Assembly: GCF_035917415.1 (NCBI RefSeq)
Contig: NZ_CP109073.1
Span: 4,758,501 to 4,822,500 of the forward strand
DNA: 64,000 bases
Direction: 5' to 3'
Source of the DNA: Streptomyces sp. NBC_01803
GTDB taxonomy: Bacteria > Actinomycetota > Actinomycetes > Streptomycetales > Streptomycetaceae
A program made the position numbers and the translations under genes. The stretch's first letter is position 1, and the number at the start of each line of letters is the position of its first letter. Positions 54,404-63,862 of the stretch are shown piece after piece. Under the pieces are notes generated by a model, which saw nothing but the letters and a program-made list of their open reading frames with translations, did no database searches and was not told the DNA's origin.

Positions 54404-55213
54404 GTGAAAAAGCTCTCCGCACGACGACGCCATCCCATGGCGGCCCTCGTCGTCCTGCTCCTCGCGCTGGCGGCCACAGGGGGGCTGTACGCCGCGTTCG
54501 CCCCCGCGGACGAGGCCAAGGCCGACGACGGGGCCCAGTCCCTCGCCATCGAGGAGGGCAAAAGGCTCTACGACGTCGGCTGCTCCAGCTGCCACGGCGC
54601 TGGCGGCCAGGGTGGCAGTGACGGTCCCAGCCTGGTGGGCGTGGGCGCCGCCGCTGTCGACTTCCAGGTCGGCACCGGCCGGATGCCGATGCAGCAGCCG
54701 GGTCCGCAGGCCCCGGACAAGCCCGCGGTGTACACGCAGGCCGAGATCGATCAGCTCGCCGCGTACATCGCCTCGCTCGGCCCCGGTCCCGCCCAGCCGA
54801 ACACCAGCGCCTACGACCCCGCCGAGGGCAACTCGGCCGAGGGTGGCGAGCTGTTCCGGACCAACTGCTCCGGATGCCACAACTTCACCGGTCAGGGCGG
54901 CGCCCTGACGCACGGCAAGGAAGCCCCGGGGCTGGACGACGTCGACCCCCGGTACATCTACGAGGCCCTCCTCACCGGCCCGCAGAACATGCCCTCCTTC
55001 CCGGACTCCACCCTCCCCGAGGAGCAGAAGCAGGACATCATCGCGTTCCTCCAGGAGGTCAACACCTCCGAGTCGGCGACCCCGGGAGGGTTCACGCTCG
55101 GCGGCTTCGGCCCCGTCAGCGAGGGTCTCTTCGCCTTTACCTTCGGCATCGGCGCCCTGATCGCCGTCTCCGTGTGGGTCGGCGCCAGGACCGCGAAGGC
55201 CAGGAAGTCATGA
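54404..55213 (+). CDS. qcrC: Dihaem cytochrome c subunit of bc1 complex
   Basis: A 269-aa membrane protein with an N-terminal signal anchor, two c-type haem sites (CSSCH, CSGCH) and a C-terminal helix. The two haems replace a soluble cytochrome c and pass electrons to CuA of CtaC. This is the actinobacterial cc design. The stop overlaps the qcrA start as ATGA. Confidence 0.96.
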   Translation: MKKLSARRRHPMAALVVLLLALAATGGLYAAFAPADEAKADDGAQSLAIEEGKRLYDVGCSSCHGAGGQGGSDGPSLVGVGAAAVDFQVGTGRMPMQQPGPQAPDKPAVYTQAEIDQLAAYIASLGPGPAQPNTSAYDPAEGNSAEGGELFRTNCSGCHNFTGQGGALTHGKEAPGLDDVDPRYIYEALLTGPQNMPSFPDSTLPEEQKQDIIAFLQEVNTSESATPGGFTLGGFGPVSEGLFAFTFGIGALIAVSVWVGARTAKARKS

Positions 55214-56280
55214 GTAGCCACGACAACGAACGAAACGACAAGGTGCTGTCCGACGACCACCTGCCCCAGAGCCCGGAGGGAAGGGGCCAGGTCGCCGTCG
55301 CGGACGACCCGTTCGCCGACCCGGGCCTGCCCCCGCACGAGCCGCGCCGCCAGGACGTGGACGAGCGGGCCGCCAAGCGCTCCGAGCGCACGATCTCGCT
55401 GCTGTTCACGCTGGCCATGCTGGCCACGGTCGGCTTCATCGCCGTCTACTCGACCGTCAGCGTCGAGAAGATCGTTTACATCTTCCCGTTCGGGCACGTC
55501 AGCGCCACGAACTTCGGGCTCGGACTGACGCTGGCCGTGGCGCTGTTCGCCACCGGCGCCGGCGCCATCCACTGGGCCCGCACGCTGATGTCCGATCTGG
55601 AGACCGCCGACGAGCGGCACGCCGTCGAGGCCACGCCCGAGGTCAAGGCCAAGGTCTTCGACGACTGGAAGCAGGGCGTCGCCGAGTCCCAGTGGACCCG
55701 CCGCAAGATGGTGCGCAACACCATGCTCGGCGCGCTGACCCTCGTTCCCCTCACCGGCGTCGTGCTGCTGCGCGACCTGGGCCCGCTGCCCTACAGCCGA
55801 CTGCGGCACACGGCGTGGAAGGAGGGCTCGCTGATCATCAACGAGTCCACCATGCAGCCGCTGCGCCCCGAGGACATCGTGGTCGGCTCCCTCACCCAGG
55901 CCATGCCCGAGGGACTCGACCCGCACGCCGAGGACTTCCACGCGGAGATCGCCAAGGCCGCGGTCATGCTGGTGCGGCTGGAGCCCGAGGAGATCAAGGA
56001 CCAGCGTTCGGCCGAGTGGGGCCACGAGGGCATCCTCTGCTACTCCAAGATCTGCACCCACATCGGCTGTCCGGCGACGCTCTACGAGCAGCAGACCCAC
56101 CACGCGCTCTGCCCCTGCCACCAGTCGACGTTCGACCTCGCGGACGGGGCCCGGGTGCTCTTCGGCCCGGCAGGCCACCCCCTGCCGCAGCTTCGCATCG
56201 CGGTGAACGACGAAGGTTATCTCCAAGCGCTCGGCGACTTCGAGGAGCCGCCCGGCCCGAGCTTCTGGGAGCGCGGATGA
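55210..56280 (+). CDS. qcrA: Rieske iron-sulfur subunit of bc1 complex
   Basis: A 356-aa protein with three transmembrane helices, as in other actinobacteria (most bacteria have one). The 2Fe-2S ligands are in CTHIGCPATLYE and CPCHQSTFDL. The N-terminal 60 residues are charged and cytoplasmic. It overlaps qcrC before it and qcrB after it by four bases each, showing coupled translation. Confidence 0.96.
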   Translation: MSSHDNERNDKVLSDDHLPQSPEGRGQVAVADDPFADPGLPPHEPRRQDVDERAAKRSERTISLLFTLAMLATVGFIAVYSTVSVEKIVYIFPFGHVSATNFGLGLTLAVALFATGAGAIHWARTLMSDLETADERHAVEATPEVKAKVFDDWKQGVAESQWTRRKMVRNTMLGALTLVPLTGVVLLRDLGPLPYSRLRHTAWKEGSLIINESTMQPLRPEDIVVGSLTQAMPEGLDPHAEDFHAEIAKAAVMLVRLEPEEIKDQRSAEWGHEGILCYSKICTHIGCPATLYEQQTHHALCPCHQSTFDLADGARVLFGPAGHPLPQLRIAVNDEGYLQALGDFEEPPGPSFWERG

Positions 56281-57914
56281 GTACGACAACTGACGCCCCG
56301 AAGACGAGGGGCACGGCCGGCCCGGGCGAGCGCCTCGCCGACTGGACCGACGGCCGGCTGGGGCTCTACACCCTGGCCAAGGCCAACATGCGGAAGATCT
56401 TCCCCGACCACTGGTCGTTCCTGCTGGGCGAGATCTGCCTCTACAGCTTCACCATCCTGATCCTCACCGGCACCTACCTGACCCTCTTCTTCGTGCCGAG
56501 CATGGCCGAGGTCGAGTACGACGGTCCCTATGTGCCGATGCAGGGCGTGATGATGACCGAGGCGTACGCCTCGACGCTCGACATCAGCTTCGAGGTCCGC
56601 GGCGGTCTGCTGGTCCGGCAGATCCACCACTGGGCCGCGCTGATCTTCGTCGTCGGCCTGCTCTTCCACATGATGCGGGTGTTCTTCACCGGCGCTTTCC
56701 GCAAGCCGCGCGAGCTCAACTGGCTGTTCGGCTGGACGCTGCTGATCCTCGCCATCTTCACCGGCCTCACCGGCTACTCGCTGCCGGACGACCTGCTCTC
56801 CGGCACCGGTATCCGGTTCATGGAGGGCGCGATCCTGGCGACACCGGTGATCGGCACCTATCTACAGATGTTCCTGTTCGGCGGGGAATTCCCCGGGCAC
56901 GACATCATCCCGAGATTCTTCGTCATCCACGTGCTGTTGCTACCGGGCATCATGCTGGGGCTGGTCACCGCCCACCTGATCCTGGTCTTCTACCACAAGC
57001 ACACCCAGTACGCCGGGCCGGGAAAGACGAACACCAACGTCGTCGGCATGCCGTTCCTGCCCGTCTACATGGCCAAGGCCGGCGGCTTCTTCTTCCTCGT
57101 CTTCGGCGTCATCACGGCCATCGCGGCGACCGTCACCATCAACCCCGTGTGGGTGCTGGGGCCATACCGGCCCGATCAGGTCTCCACGAACGCCCAGCCG
57201 GACTGGTATCTGGGCTTCTCCGAGGGCTTGGTGCGCATGATGCCCGGCTGGGAGTGGGTGATCCCCGGCGGGTACACGCTCAACCTGGGCCTGATGATCC
57301 CGCTCGGCGTCTTCCCGGGCATGCTGGTGCTGATCGGCCTCTACCCGTTCTTCGAATCCTGGGTCACCAAGGACCGGCGGGAGCACCACATCGCGGAGCG
57401 CCCGCGCAACAGCCCGACCAGGACCGGGTTCGGCGTGGCCTGGTTGACCGCGTACGTGGTCAGCCTCATCGCGGGCGGCAACGACGTGTGGGCGGTCAAC
57501 TTCAACCTGTCCATCAACGCCATCACCTGGTTCTGCCGGGGCGCCTTCTTCATCCTGCCGGTGCTCACGTTCATCGCGACCCGGCGGATCTGCATCGGCC
57601 TCCAGCGCCGCGACATGGAGAAGGTCCTGCACGGCCGGGAGACCGGCATCATCAAGCGGCTGCCGCACGGCGAGTTCATCGAGGTGCACGAGCCGCTGTC
57701 GCCGCACCAGCGGTACGCGCTCGTCGCGCACGACCAGCAGCAGCCGGTCGAGATCGGTGCGGAGACCGACGAGAACGGCGTGCGGCGCAAGGTCAGCCCG
57801 CTGGAGCGGCTGCGCGCCCGGATCAGCCGCGGCTACTTCGGTGAGCACGCGCAGATCAGCAAGCCGACCGCCGAGGAGTACCGCGCCATCACCAGCGGCG
57901 AGGGACACCACTGA
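56277..57914 (+). CDS. qcrB: Cytochrome b subunit of bc1 complex
   Basis: A 545-aa protein. The haem b histidines are in RQIHHWAALIFVVGLLFHMM and RFFVIHVLLLPGIMLGLVTAH. The quinol site motif is PDWYLGF, replacing PEWY as is common in actinobacteria. It has a long C-terminal cytoplasmic tail. It ends the operon, before the hairpin at 57931-57980. Confidence 0.97.
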   Translation: MSTTTDAPKTRGTAGPGERLADWTDGRLGLYTLAKANMRKIFPDHWSFLLGEICLYSFTILILTGTYLTLFFVPSMAEVEYDGPYVPMQGVMMTEAYASTLDISFEVRGGLLVRQIHHWAALIFVVGLLFHMMRVFFTGAFRKPRELNWLFGWTLLILAIFTGLTGYSLPDDLLSGTGIRFMEGAILATPVIGTYLQMFLFGGEFPGHDIIPRFFVIHVLLLPGIMLGLVTAHLILVFYHKHTQYAGPGKTNTNVVGMPFLPVYMAKAGGFFFLVFGVITAIAATVTINPVWVLGPYRPDQVSTNAQPDWYLGFSEGLVRMMPGWEWVIPGGYTLNLGLMIPLGVFPGMLVLIGLYPFFESWVTKDRREHHIAERPRNSPTRTGFGVAWLTAYVVSLIAGGNDVWAVNFNLSINAITWFCRGAFFILPVLTFIATRRICIGLQRRDMEKVLHGRETGIIKRLPHGEFIEVHEPLSPHQRYALVAHDQQQPVEIGAETDENGVRRKVSPLERLRARISRGYFGEHAQISKPTAEEYRAITSGEGHH

Positions 57915-57930
57915 CCGACCGGTCAGGCGG

Positions 57931-57980
57931 CCGAGGGCCGTGGTCACCGCCCGTTCCCGGGCGGCGGCCACGGCCCTCGG
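57931..57980 (+). terminator. Two-step hairpin terminator after qcrB
   Basis: A 13-base outer stem (57931-57943 with 57968-57980) and a seven-base inner stem (57947-57953 with 57958-57964) form one long hairpin. It is followed by CGTTTGG and lies 16 bases after the stop. Confidence 0.85.
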
Positions 57981-58062
57981 CGTTTGGCCCTAGGCTCTGC
58001 TCCGACGAATCCGACGACGGGCCCCGTCCCGCGGTGTCCGTTCCCGCCAGGAGTGATGCTTC

Positions 58063-59127
58063 ATGAGCGTTGTGACCCCCGCCGGAGGCGACCCAGCGGC
58101 CGTGCGCACCTGGCCCGATGTGCTCGCGTCACTGCTCGCGGGCCAGGACCTGACCGCTGACGAGACGGCCTGGGCCATGGACCGCGTGATGAGCGGCGAG
58201 GCGACGGACGCCCAGATCGCCGGCTTCGCCATCGCCCTGCGTGCCAAGGGCGAGACGGTCGAGGAGGTCACCGGCCTGGTCCGGGCGATGTACGAGCACG
58301 CGCATCTGATCGAGGTGCCGGGGCCGACCGTGGACATCGTCGGCACCGGCGGCGACCGCGCCAAGACGGTCAACATCTCCACCATGTCCGCGATCGTGGT
58401 GGCCGGCGCGGGCGCCCGGGTCGTCAAGCACGGCAACCGCGCGGCGTCCAGCGCCAGCGGCGCGTCCGACGTGCTGGAGAAGCTCGGCGTCAACCTGGAG
58501 CTGACGCCGCGGCGAGTGGTCGAGGTCGCGGTGGAGGCCGGGATCACCTTCTGCTTCGCGGTCCACTTCCACCCGGCGCTGCGGCATGTGGCCGCCGCCC
58601 GGCGGGAGTTGGGCGTCCCGACCACGTTCAACATCCTGGGCCCGCTCAGCAACCCGGCCCGCGTCCGCGCCCAGGCGACGGGCGTCGCCGACGCGCGGAT
58701 GGCGCCGATCATGGCGGGCGTGCTGGCCGAACGCGGCACCTCCGCCCTGGTGTTCCGGGGCGACGACGGCTTGGACGAGCTGACCGTCACCTCCACCTCC
58801 ACGGTGTGGGTGGTGCGCGACGGGAAGGTGCGGGAGGAGAAGTTCGATCCCCGCGACGTGGGGATCGAGCTGGTCCCCATCGAGGCCCTGCGCGGCGCGG
58901 ACGCCACCTACAACGCGGAGGTCGCGCGCCGCCTGCTCGCGGGCGAACGCGGCCCGGTGCGCGACGCTGTCCTGCTGAACTCGGCGGCGGCCCTGGTCGC
59001 CCTGACCCCCGGGGACGGTCCGCTGGCGGAGCAACTCGCGGCGGGCATGGCGAAGGCCGCCGAATCCATCGACACGGGCGCGGCGCGCACCACCCTGGAG
59101 CGCTGGATCGCCGCCAGTCACACGTAG
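58063..59127 (+). CDS. trpD: Anthranilate phosphoribosyltransferase
   Basis: The second step of tryptophan synthesis. The 354-aa protein has [40 protein letters not shown] and [26 protein letters not shown] lies upstream of ATG 58063. It stands alone, away from other trp genes, next to the qcr cluster as in other streptomycetes. A TAGGCT at about 57990 may be its -10 box. Confidence 0.96.
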   Translation: MSVVTPAGGDPAAVRTWPDVLASLLAGQDLTADETAWAMDRVMSGEATDAQIAGFAIALRAKGETVEEVTGLVRAMYEHAHLIEVPGPTVDIVGTGGDRAKTVNISTMSAIVVAGAGARVVKHGNRAASSASGASDVLEKLGVNLELTPRRVVEVAVEAGITFCFAVHFHPALRHVAAARRELGVPTTFNILGPLSNPARVRAQATGVADARMAPIMAGVLAERGTSALVFRGDDGLDELTVTSTSTVWVVRDGKVREEKFDPRDVGIELVPIEALRGADATYNAEVARRLLAGERGPVRDAVLLNSAAALVALTPGDGPLAEQLAAGMAKAAESIDTGAARTTLERWIAASHT

Positions 59128-59137
59128 CCGCCGCGCG

Positions 59138-59175
59138 GGCGGCCCGGCCACGCCGAGCGGGGCGGCCGGGCCGCC
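59138..59175. terminator. Perfect 12-bp hairpin after trpD
   Basis: Arms 59138-59149 and 59164-59175 are exact complements with 14 bases between. They lie 10 bases after the trpD stop and also downstream of the converging AsnC-type gene. Confidence 0.8.
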
Positions 59176-59232
59176 GCCGGAGCGTCGGGCGTCCCAAACA
59201 TCCCGAACATCCCGAACGTCTTGGGTGTCGCG

Positions 59233-59514
59233 TCAGGCGTCGAGACCGATCGCGAAGGCCGCTTCGAGGTCGTGTCGGGAGTACGTGCGGAAGGCGATGT
59301 GGGTTTCGGTCGACTCCACGCCCGGTACTTTGCTGATGCGGCCCGGGATCACCTCCGCGAGGTCCTCGTGGCCGCGGACGCGGACCATGGCGATAAGGTC
59401 GTGGGGGCCGGTCACCGAGTAGACCTCGCTGACCCCCTCCAACGCCGCGATCCGCTCCGCGACCTCAGGGACGCGGTCCACGCTGGTCTTGATGAGCACG
59501 ATCGAAGTGATCAC
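59233..59514 (-). CDS. Stand-alone Lrp/AsnC ligand-binding (RAM) domain
   Basis: A 93-aa protein, the alpha-beta sensor domain of Lrp/AsnC regulators without the HTH. It has IVLIKTSVDRVPEVAERIAA and YSVTGPHDLIAMVRVRGHED. Such short forms bind amino acids and may mix with full-length Lrp proteins. GGAAGGG precedes the GTG at 59514. The reading frame to 60648 is antisense and spurious. Confidence 0.9.
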   Translation of the reverse strand: MITSIVLIKTSVDRVPEVAERIAALEGVSEVYSVTGPHDLIAMVRVRGHEDLAEVIPGRISKVPGVESTETHIAFRTYSRHDLEAAFAIGLDA

Positions 59515-59643
59515 GGTTTGGCCCTTCCCTGTGCGGCGGACGCGGTACCTAGGGCTCACCTTAGCCCGCCGCATGGGCCATGGCGTCGGCGTAGCGCGTA
59601 GGGTGACAGTGGATAACGACAGGGCTGACGGACGGTGTGAGCG

Positions 59644-61017
59644 GTGGTGGATCCCACGGATGGTGACGAGGCGACAGGGCGGCCCGAGCCCGAGTCCGGG
59701 GAGCCCGCCGAGAGCCTTGACCGACCGCTGCCCGAGCGCGTCCGCCACCGCGTCATCCTGCTCGCCGGCGACTCCTTCGCCGGAATGACCATCGCGGAGC
59801 TCCCCGTCACTCTGCGGCAGTATGCCCGATTCACCCCCTCCCGGCGAGTGAAGTTCGGTGGCAGCGCCATGGCCGCCGCCCTGGAGAACGACACCGTTTT
59901 CCGGCAGCGCGTCGCCGCTCGGCTGCGGGCCGCCGAGCCGGAGCTCGCCGAGGCCGTCGAGGAGGGCACCCCGCCGCCCGCCGCGGACCCCGTGGAGGTG
60001 GCCGCCGCCGCCTTCGTGCTGCGCCCGCCGGGCTGGGCGAAGCTCGTCGCCGCCGCGGGCGAGGAGGCCCAGCGCGCCCAGGCGGAGCGCGCCGAACAGG
60101 AGCGCGAGCGGGAGATCGGCCGGCTGCGGGAGGAGCTGGCCCAGGTGCGGTCGGCCGCCCACACCGACGGCGAGCGGCTGCGCGCCGAGCTGGACGCGGC
60201 CCGCAGGGAGTCCGACGCGGTCCACCGCAAGCTGCGCAGCGCGGTCAGCGACGTGCGGCGCGGCGAGGCCGCCACGCGCAAGCTGCGCGCCGAGCTGGAG
60301 GAAGCGCGGGCGGAGGCGGCCGGCGCCAGGGCCGCCGCCGACGGCGAGGCGCGCCGGCTGCGGGCGCGGCTGGCGCAGGCCGAGGCGGCCCTGGAGACCA
60401 GCCGCAAGGCGGTCCGTGAGGGGCGCGGCATCGAGGACATGCGGCTGCGCCTGCTGCTCGACACGGTATTGGAGGCGTCCCAGGGACTGCGCCGCGAACT
60501 GGCTCTGCCACCCGTCGGGTTGAGGCCGGCTCAGACCATCGAGGCGGTGGAGCCGGGCGGTATGACGCCGCAGGACGTGGCGCAGCGCGCGCTCGCGGAG
60601 GACGATCCGGCGCTGCTGGACCAGCTGCTGGCGCTGCCCCAGGCCCATCTGGTCGTGGACGGCTACAACGTGACCAAGACCGGCTATCCCGCGCTGCCGT
60701 TGGAGAAGCAGCGGCTGCGGCTGCTGGGCGGGCTCGCGGTTCTCGCGGCCCAGACGGGCGCGGAGATGACGTGTGTCTTCGACGGCGCCGAGCTGGCCGC
60801 GCCCGTGCTGCTGACCCCACCGCGCGGCGTTCGGGTGCTCTTCAGCAGACCGGGCCAGACGGCGGACGAGCTCATCCGACAGCTGGTGCGGGCCGAGCCG
60901 CGTGGGCGTCCGCTGGTGGTGGTCTCCTCGGACCGCGAGGTCGCGGACGGCGTGGCCGGCGCGGGCGCCCGGCCGGTCGCCTCGGCCCTGTTGGTGAAGC
61001 GGCTCGCCCGGACCTAG
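59644..61017 (+). CDS. NYN (PIN-like) domain protein with coiled coil
   Basis: A 457-aa cytoplasmic protein. An N-terminal helical part (RVILLAGDSFAGMTIAELPV) is followed by a long coiled coil at about residues 140-270. The C-terminal NYN nuclease-like domain has HLVVDGYNVTKTGYPALPLE, MTCVFDGAEL and VVVSSDREVADGVAGAGA, with the acidic residues of the active site. Related NYN proteins (YacP/Rae1) cut RNA in contact with ribosomes; that role is inference here. The start is the GTG at 59644. Confidence 0.87.
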   Translation: MVDPTDGDEATGRPEPESGEPAESLDRPLPERVRHRVILLAGDSFAGMTIAELPVTLRQYARFTPSRRVKFGGSAMAAALENDTVFRQRVAARLRAAEPELAEAVEEGTPPPAADPVEVAAAAFVLRPPGWAKLVAAAGEEAQRAQAERAEQEREREIGRLREELAQVRSAAHTDGERLRAELDAARRESDAVHRKLRSAVSDVRRGEAATRKLRAELEEARAEAAGARAAADGEARRLRARLAQAEAALETSRKAVREGRGIEDMRLRLLLDTVLEASQGLRRELALPPVGLRPAQTIEAVEPGGMTPQDVAQRALAEDDPALLDQLLALPQAHLVVDGYNVTKTGYPALPLEKQRLRLLGGLAVLAAQTGAEMTCVFDGAELAAPVLLTPPRGVRVLFSRPGQTADELIRQLVRAEPRGRPLVVVSSDREVADGVAGAGARPVASALLVKRLART

Positions 61018-61151
61018 GGTCCGTCCTCGCGCGTCGTGCGGGCCGCGCGGGGCGCCTGTCCGTTCCGTCCGTTCCGCCGCTCTCGCCCCCTACACAGCGT
61101 GCCGGGTCGATCGCGGCTGGTGTGAGCTGAGTAAAAAATACCCGCGAGGAT

Positions 61152-61181
61152 TTGAACCTGGTAAACCTCCCTCGCTAGGGT
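61152..61181 (+). promoter_or_regulatory. Sigma-70-type promoter of the NlpC/P60 gene
   Basis: TTGAAC (61152-61157) and TAGGGT (61176-61181) lie 18 bases apart, close to the Streptomyces housekeeping consensus. The expected start lies at about 61188, leaving a leader of just over 100 bases before the GTG at 61295. The leader has several possible stems but no riboswitch I can name. Confidence 0.6.
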
Positions 61182-61294
61182 CGGGCGTCGAACCTTCGCG
61201 CGGGAGCCCATCCAGTCCGGGTGGCCGCGAAATGCCCGCCGATTCCGCGGCAGTTCGCGTGGAGCGGTGGCTGAGGAAAAGGGAGTTCGCTCCA

Positions 61295-62347
61295 GTGGCG
61301 TCTCATCGTCGTCCCAAGTCGCCGAGCCGGGCCCGTGTGACCTTTTTCGGCGCCACCGCAGCCGCCACTGTCGCGATCACCTCGCAGACCGCCCAGGCCG
61401 AGCCGGACCCCACCGTCGACGAGGTCCGCGAGCAGGTGGACGACCTCCGGCACGAGGCGGAGGTCATCACCGAGGAGTACAACGGCGCCAAGGAGCGCGC
61501 CGAGGAGCTCCAGGCCGAGGTGGACGATCTGCAGGATTCCACCGCGCGTGGCCAGGAGGAGCTGAACGAGCTGCGTTCGGGCGTCGGTTCGGTGGCGTCG
61601 GCCCAGTACCGCAACGGTGGTATCGACCCGTCGCTGCACCTCTTCCTCTCCGCCGACCCCGACGCCTATCTCGACCAGGCGTCCACGCTGGACCAGGTGA
61701 GCGGCAAGCAGGCCGAGACGCTGCGGCTGATCGAGGACCGGCAGCGCAACCTGGACCAGCAGCGCCAGGAGGCCACCGACAGGCTCGCCGAGCTGGAGGA
61801 GCTGCGCGGCCGGCTCAGCGACCAGAAGGAAACGATCCAGGACAAGCTGAACGAGGCGCAGTCGCTCCTCAATCAGCTCACCGAGGAGGAGCAGGCCAGG
61901 CTCGCCGCCCAGGAGCAGGCGGAGGCCGATCGCGCCGCCGAGGCCGCGCGCGCCGACCGTTCCGACGAACGCGCCGACTTCGTCGACGTCCCCGGCTCCT
62001 CCCGCGGCTCGGCGGCGCTCTCCGCCGCCGCCACCAAGCTCGGCTCGCCCTACGTCTGGGGCGCCACCGGCCCCAGCTCCTTCGACTGCTCGGGCCTGAC
62101 CTCCTGGGCCTACGCCCAGGCCGGCGTCTCCCTGCCGCGCACCTCGCAGTCCCAGGCCGGCGCCGGCACCCGCGTCGGCCTGGACCAACTCGCCCCCGGC
62201 GACCTGGTGTTCTACTACAGCGGCCTGTCCCACGTGGGCATGTACGCGGGCAACGGCCAGATCATCCACGCGCCGTCGTCCGGCTCTGTCGTCCGGTACG
62301 ACTCGGTGACGTCCATGCCGTTCCAGTTCGGCGTCCGGGTCGGCTGA
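61295..62347 (+). CDS. Secreted NlpC/P60 peptidoglycan hydrolase
   Basis: A 350-aa RipA-like endopeptidase. The signal peptide ends about AQAEP (residue 35). A coiled coil follows at about 40-215 (REQVDDLRHEAEVITEEYNG). The NlpC/P60 domain has the catalytic Cys in SSFDCSGLTSWAYAQAG, then His in GLSHVGMYAGNGQIIHA. GGGAG precedes the GTG at 61295; a longer frame to 61232 is less likely. It probably cuts stem peptides during growth or germination. Confidence 0.92.
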   Translation: MASHRRPKSPSRARVTFFGATAAATVAITSQTAQAEPDPTVDEVREQVDDLRHEAEVITEEYNGAKERAEELQAEVDDLQDSTARGQEELNELRSGVGSVASAQYRNGGIDPSLHLFLSADPDAYLDQASTLDQVSGKQAETLRLIEDRQRNLDQQRQEATDRLAELEELRGRLSDQKETIQDKLNEAQSLLNQLTEEEQARLAAQEQAEADRAAEAARADRSDERADFVDVPGSSRGSAALSAAATKLGSPYVWGATGPSSFDCSGLTSWAYAQAGVSLPRTSQSQAGAGTRVGLDQLAPGDLVFYYSGLSHVGMYAGNGQIIHAPSSGSVVRYDSVTSMPFQFGVRVG

Positions 62348-62399
62348 CGCGGGCGGTCCCGCCGTTCCACCGCGCGCCCGGGCGGTATCGTCTCGTCTG

Positions 62400-63554
62400 A
62401 TGCGTAAGACGTTGATCGTGACCAATGATTTCCCGCCACGCCCCGGGGGAATCCAGGCTTTCCTGCACAGCATGGCGCTGCGGCTCGACCCGCGGCGGGT
62501 GGTGGTGTACGCCTCCACCTGGAAGCGGGACGCCGAAGGGCTGCGGTCCACCGCCGAGTTCGACGCCGAGCAGCCGTTCCCGGTCGTCCGGGACCGCACC
62601 ACGATGCTGCTGCCGACACCGGCCGCCACCCGGCGCGCCGCCGGGCTGCTGCGCCAGCACGGCTGCACGGCCGTGTGGTTCGGCGCGGCGGCCCCGCTCG
62701 GCCTGATGACGCCCGCGCTGCGGGCGGCGGGCGCCGAGCGCGTGGTGGCCACGACGCACGGCCACGAGGCGGCCTGGGCCCAGCTCCCCGGCGCGCGCGG
62801 GCTGTTGCGGCGGGTCGGGGAACACACCGACACCCTCACGTACCTCGGCGAGTACACCCGCTCCCGCATCGCGCGGGCGCTGAGCCCGACGGCGGCGGCG
62901 CGGATGGTTCAACTGCCGCCGGGCGTGGACGAGAAGGCGTTCCACCCCGACTCGGGCGGCGCGGCGGTCCGGGCGGCGCTGGGCCTGAGCGACCGGCCGG
63001 TCGTGGTGTGCGTGTCACGGCTGGTGCCGCGCAAGGGGCAGGACACGCTGATCCGGGCGCTGCCCCGGGTGCTGGCGGTGGAGCCGGACACGGTGCTGCT
63101 GATCGTCGGTGGCGGCCCGTACCGGGCGGACCTGGAGAAGCTGGCTTCCCGGCTGGGCGTGAGCGCGTCGGTGCGGTTCACCGGCCCGGTGCCGTGGGAT
63201 GAGCTGCCCGCGCACTTCGGCGCCGGGGACGTCTTCGCGATGCCCTGCCGCACGCGGCGGCGCGGCCTGGATGTGGAGGGCCTGGGCATGGTCTACCTGG
63301 AGGCGTCCGCGACCGGCCTCCCGGTCGTCGCCGGCGACTCCGGTGGCGCCCCCGACGCGGTCCTGGACGGCGAGACGGGCTGGGTGGTCCGCGCGGCCGG
63401 GTCAACGGCCCCCGAGGAGACGGCGGACCGCCTCCTGGCCCTCCTGTCGGACACCGAACTCCGCCGCCGCATGGGTGAACGTGGCCGCGCGTGGGTGGAA
63501 GAACGCTGGCGCTGGGACCTCCTGGTCGACCGCCTCCGCACCCTGCTGGGCTGA
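62400..63554 (+). CDS. GT4-family glycosyltransferase (PimB-like)
   Basis: A 384-aa GT-B enzyme. It starts MRKTLIVTNDFPPRPGGIQA and has VVCVSRLVPRKGQDTLIRAL, and the E-x7-E region reads RGLDVEGLGMVYLEASATGL. These match actinobacterial phosphatidylinositol-mannosyltransferase PimB-type proteins. The exact acceptor is inference. The ATG at 62400 has TATCGT eight bases upstream and no ribosome site, so it may be leaderless. Confidence 0.88.
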   Translation: MRKTLIVTNDFPPRPGGIQAFLHSMALRLDPRRVVVYASTWKRDAEGLRSTAEFDAEQPFPVVRDRTTMLLPTPAATRRAAGLLRQHGCTAVWFGAAAPLGLMTPALRAAGAERVVATTHGHEAAWAQLPGARGLLRRVGEHTDTLTYLGEYTRSRIARALSPTAAARMVQLPPGVDEKAFHPDSGGAAVRAALGLSDRPVVVCVSRLVPRKGQDTLIRALPRVLAVEPDTVLLIVGGGPYRADLEKLASRLGVSASVRFTGPVPWDELPAHFGAGDVFAMPCRTRRRGLDVEGLGMVYLEASATGLPVVAGDSGGAPDAVLDGETGWVVRAAGSTAPEETADRLLALLSDTELRRRMGERGRAWVEERWRWDLLVDRLRTLLG

Positions 63555-63862
63555 CCGGGTCTCCGCCCACCCACCCCTTGTGGGGAGGCCGGTACCGCCG
63601 GGCGGTGGCTGTTTCGGGCCGCGGGGATGCCCGGGCCCGCGGCGGAGGTGGGGCCGCCCGCCCTGTTTCCGGTGAGCGGCCCGGCGATCGTTCGCCGTTC
63701 CTGGGTTCCTGAGTTCCTGGTTCCTGGGGTTTTCCTGAGGCGGAAGTCCCCGGGGCTCGCGCGCCCTCCGCGACCCCGGCGGTTCTCCGGACCCATGTCG
63801 GCGCGGTCCCGGGCTCGGCCCGCCCGCCCTCCCGGTGAGGGGCGGGCGGGGGAGAACCCCTG
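63555..63862. other. Intergenic region with short repeats and a hairpin
   Basis: GTTCCTG occurs four times at 63697-63726 with one-base or no spacing. A 10-base perfect stem (63820-63829 with 63840-63849) lies 13 bases past the stop of the minus-strand ligase gene and should end it. Nothing else is recognised. Confidence 0.6.

Noticed and set aside
59233..60648. A 471-codon minus-strand frame ending in the AsnC domain
   Set aside because: The part beyond 59514 is antisense to the NYN gene; the real start is the GTG with a ribosome site at 59514.
61182..61294. c-di-AMP (ydaO) riboswitch
   Set aside because: The location is right, but I could not match the conserved core by eye; a covariance search is needed to claim it.
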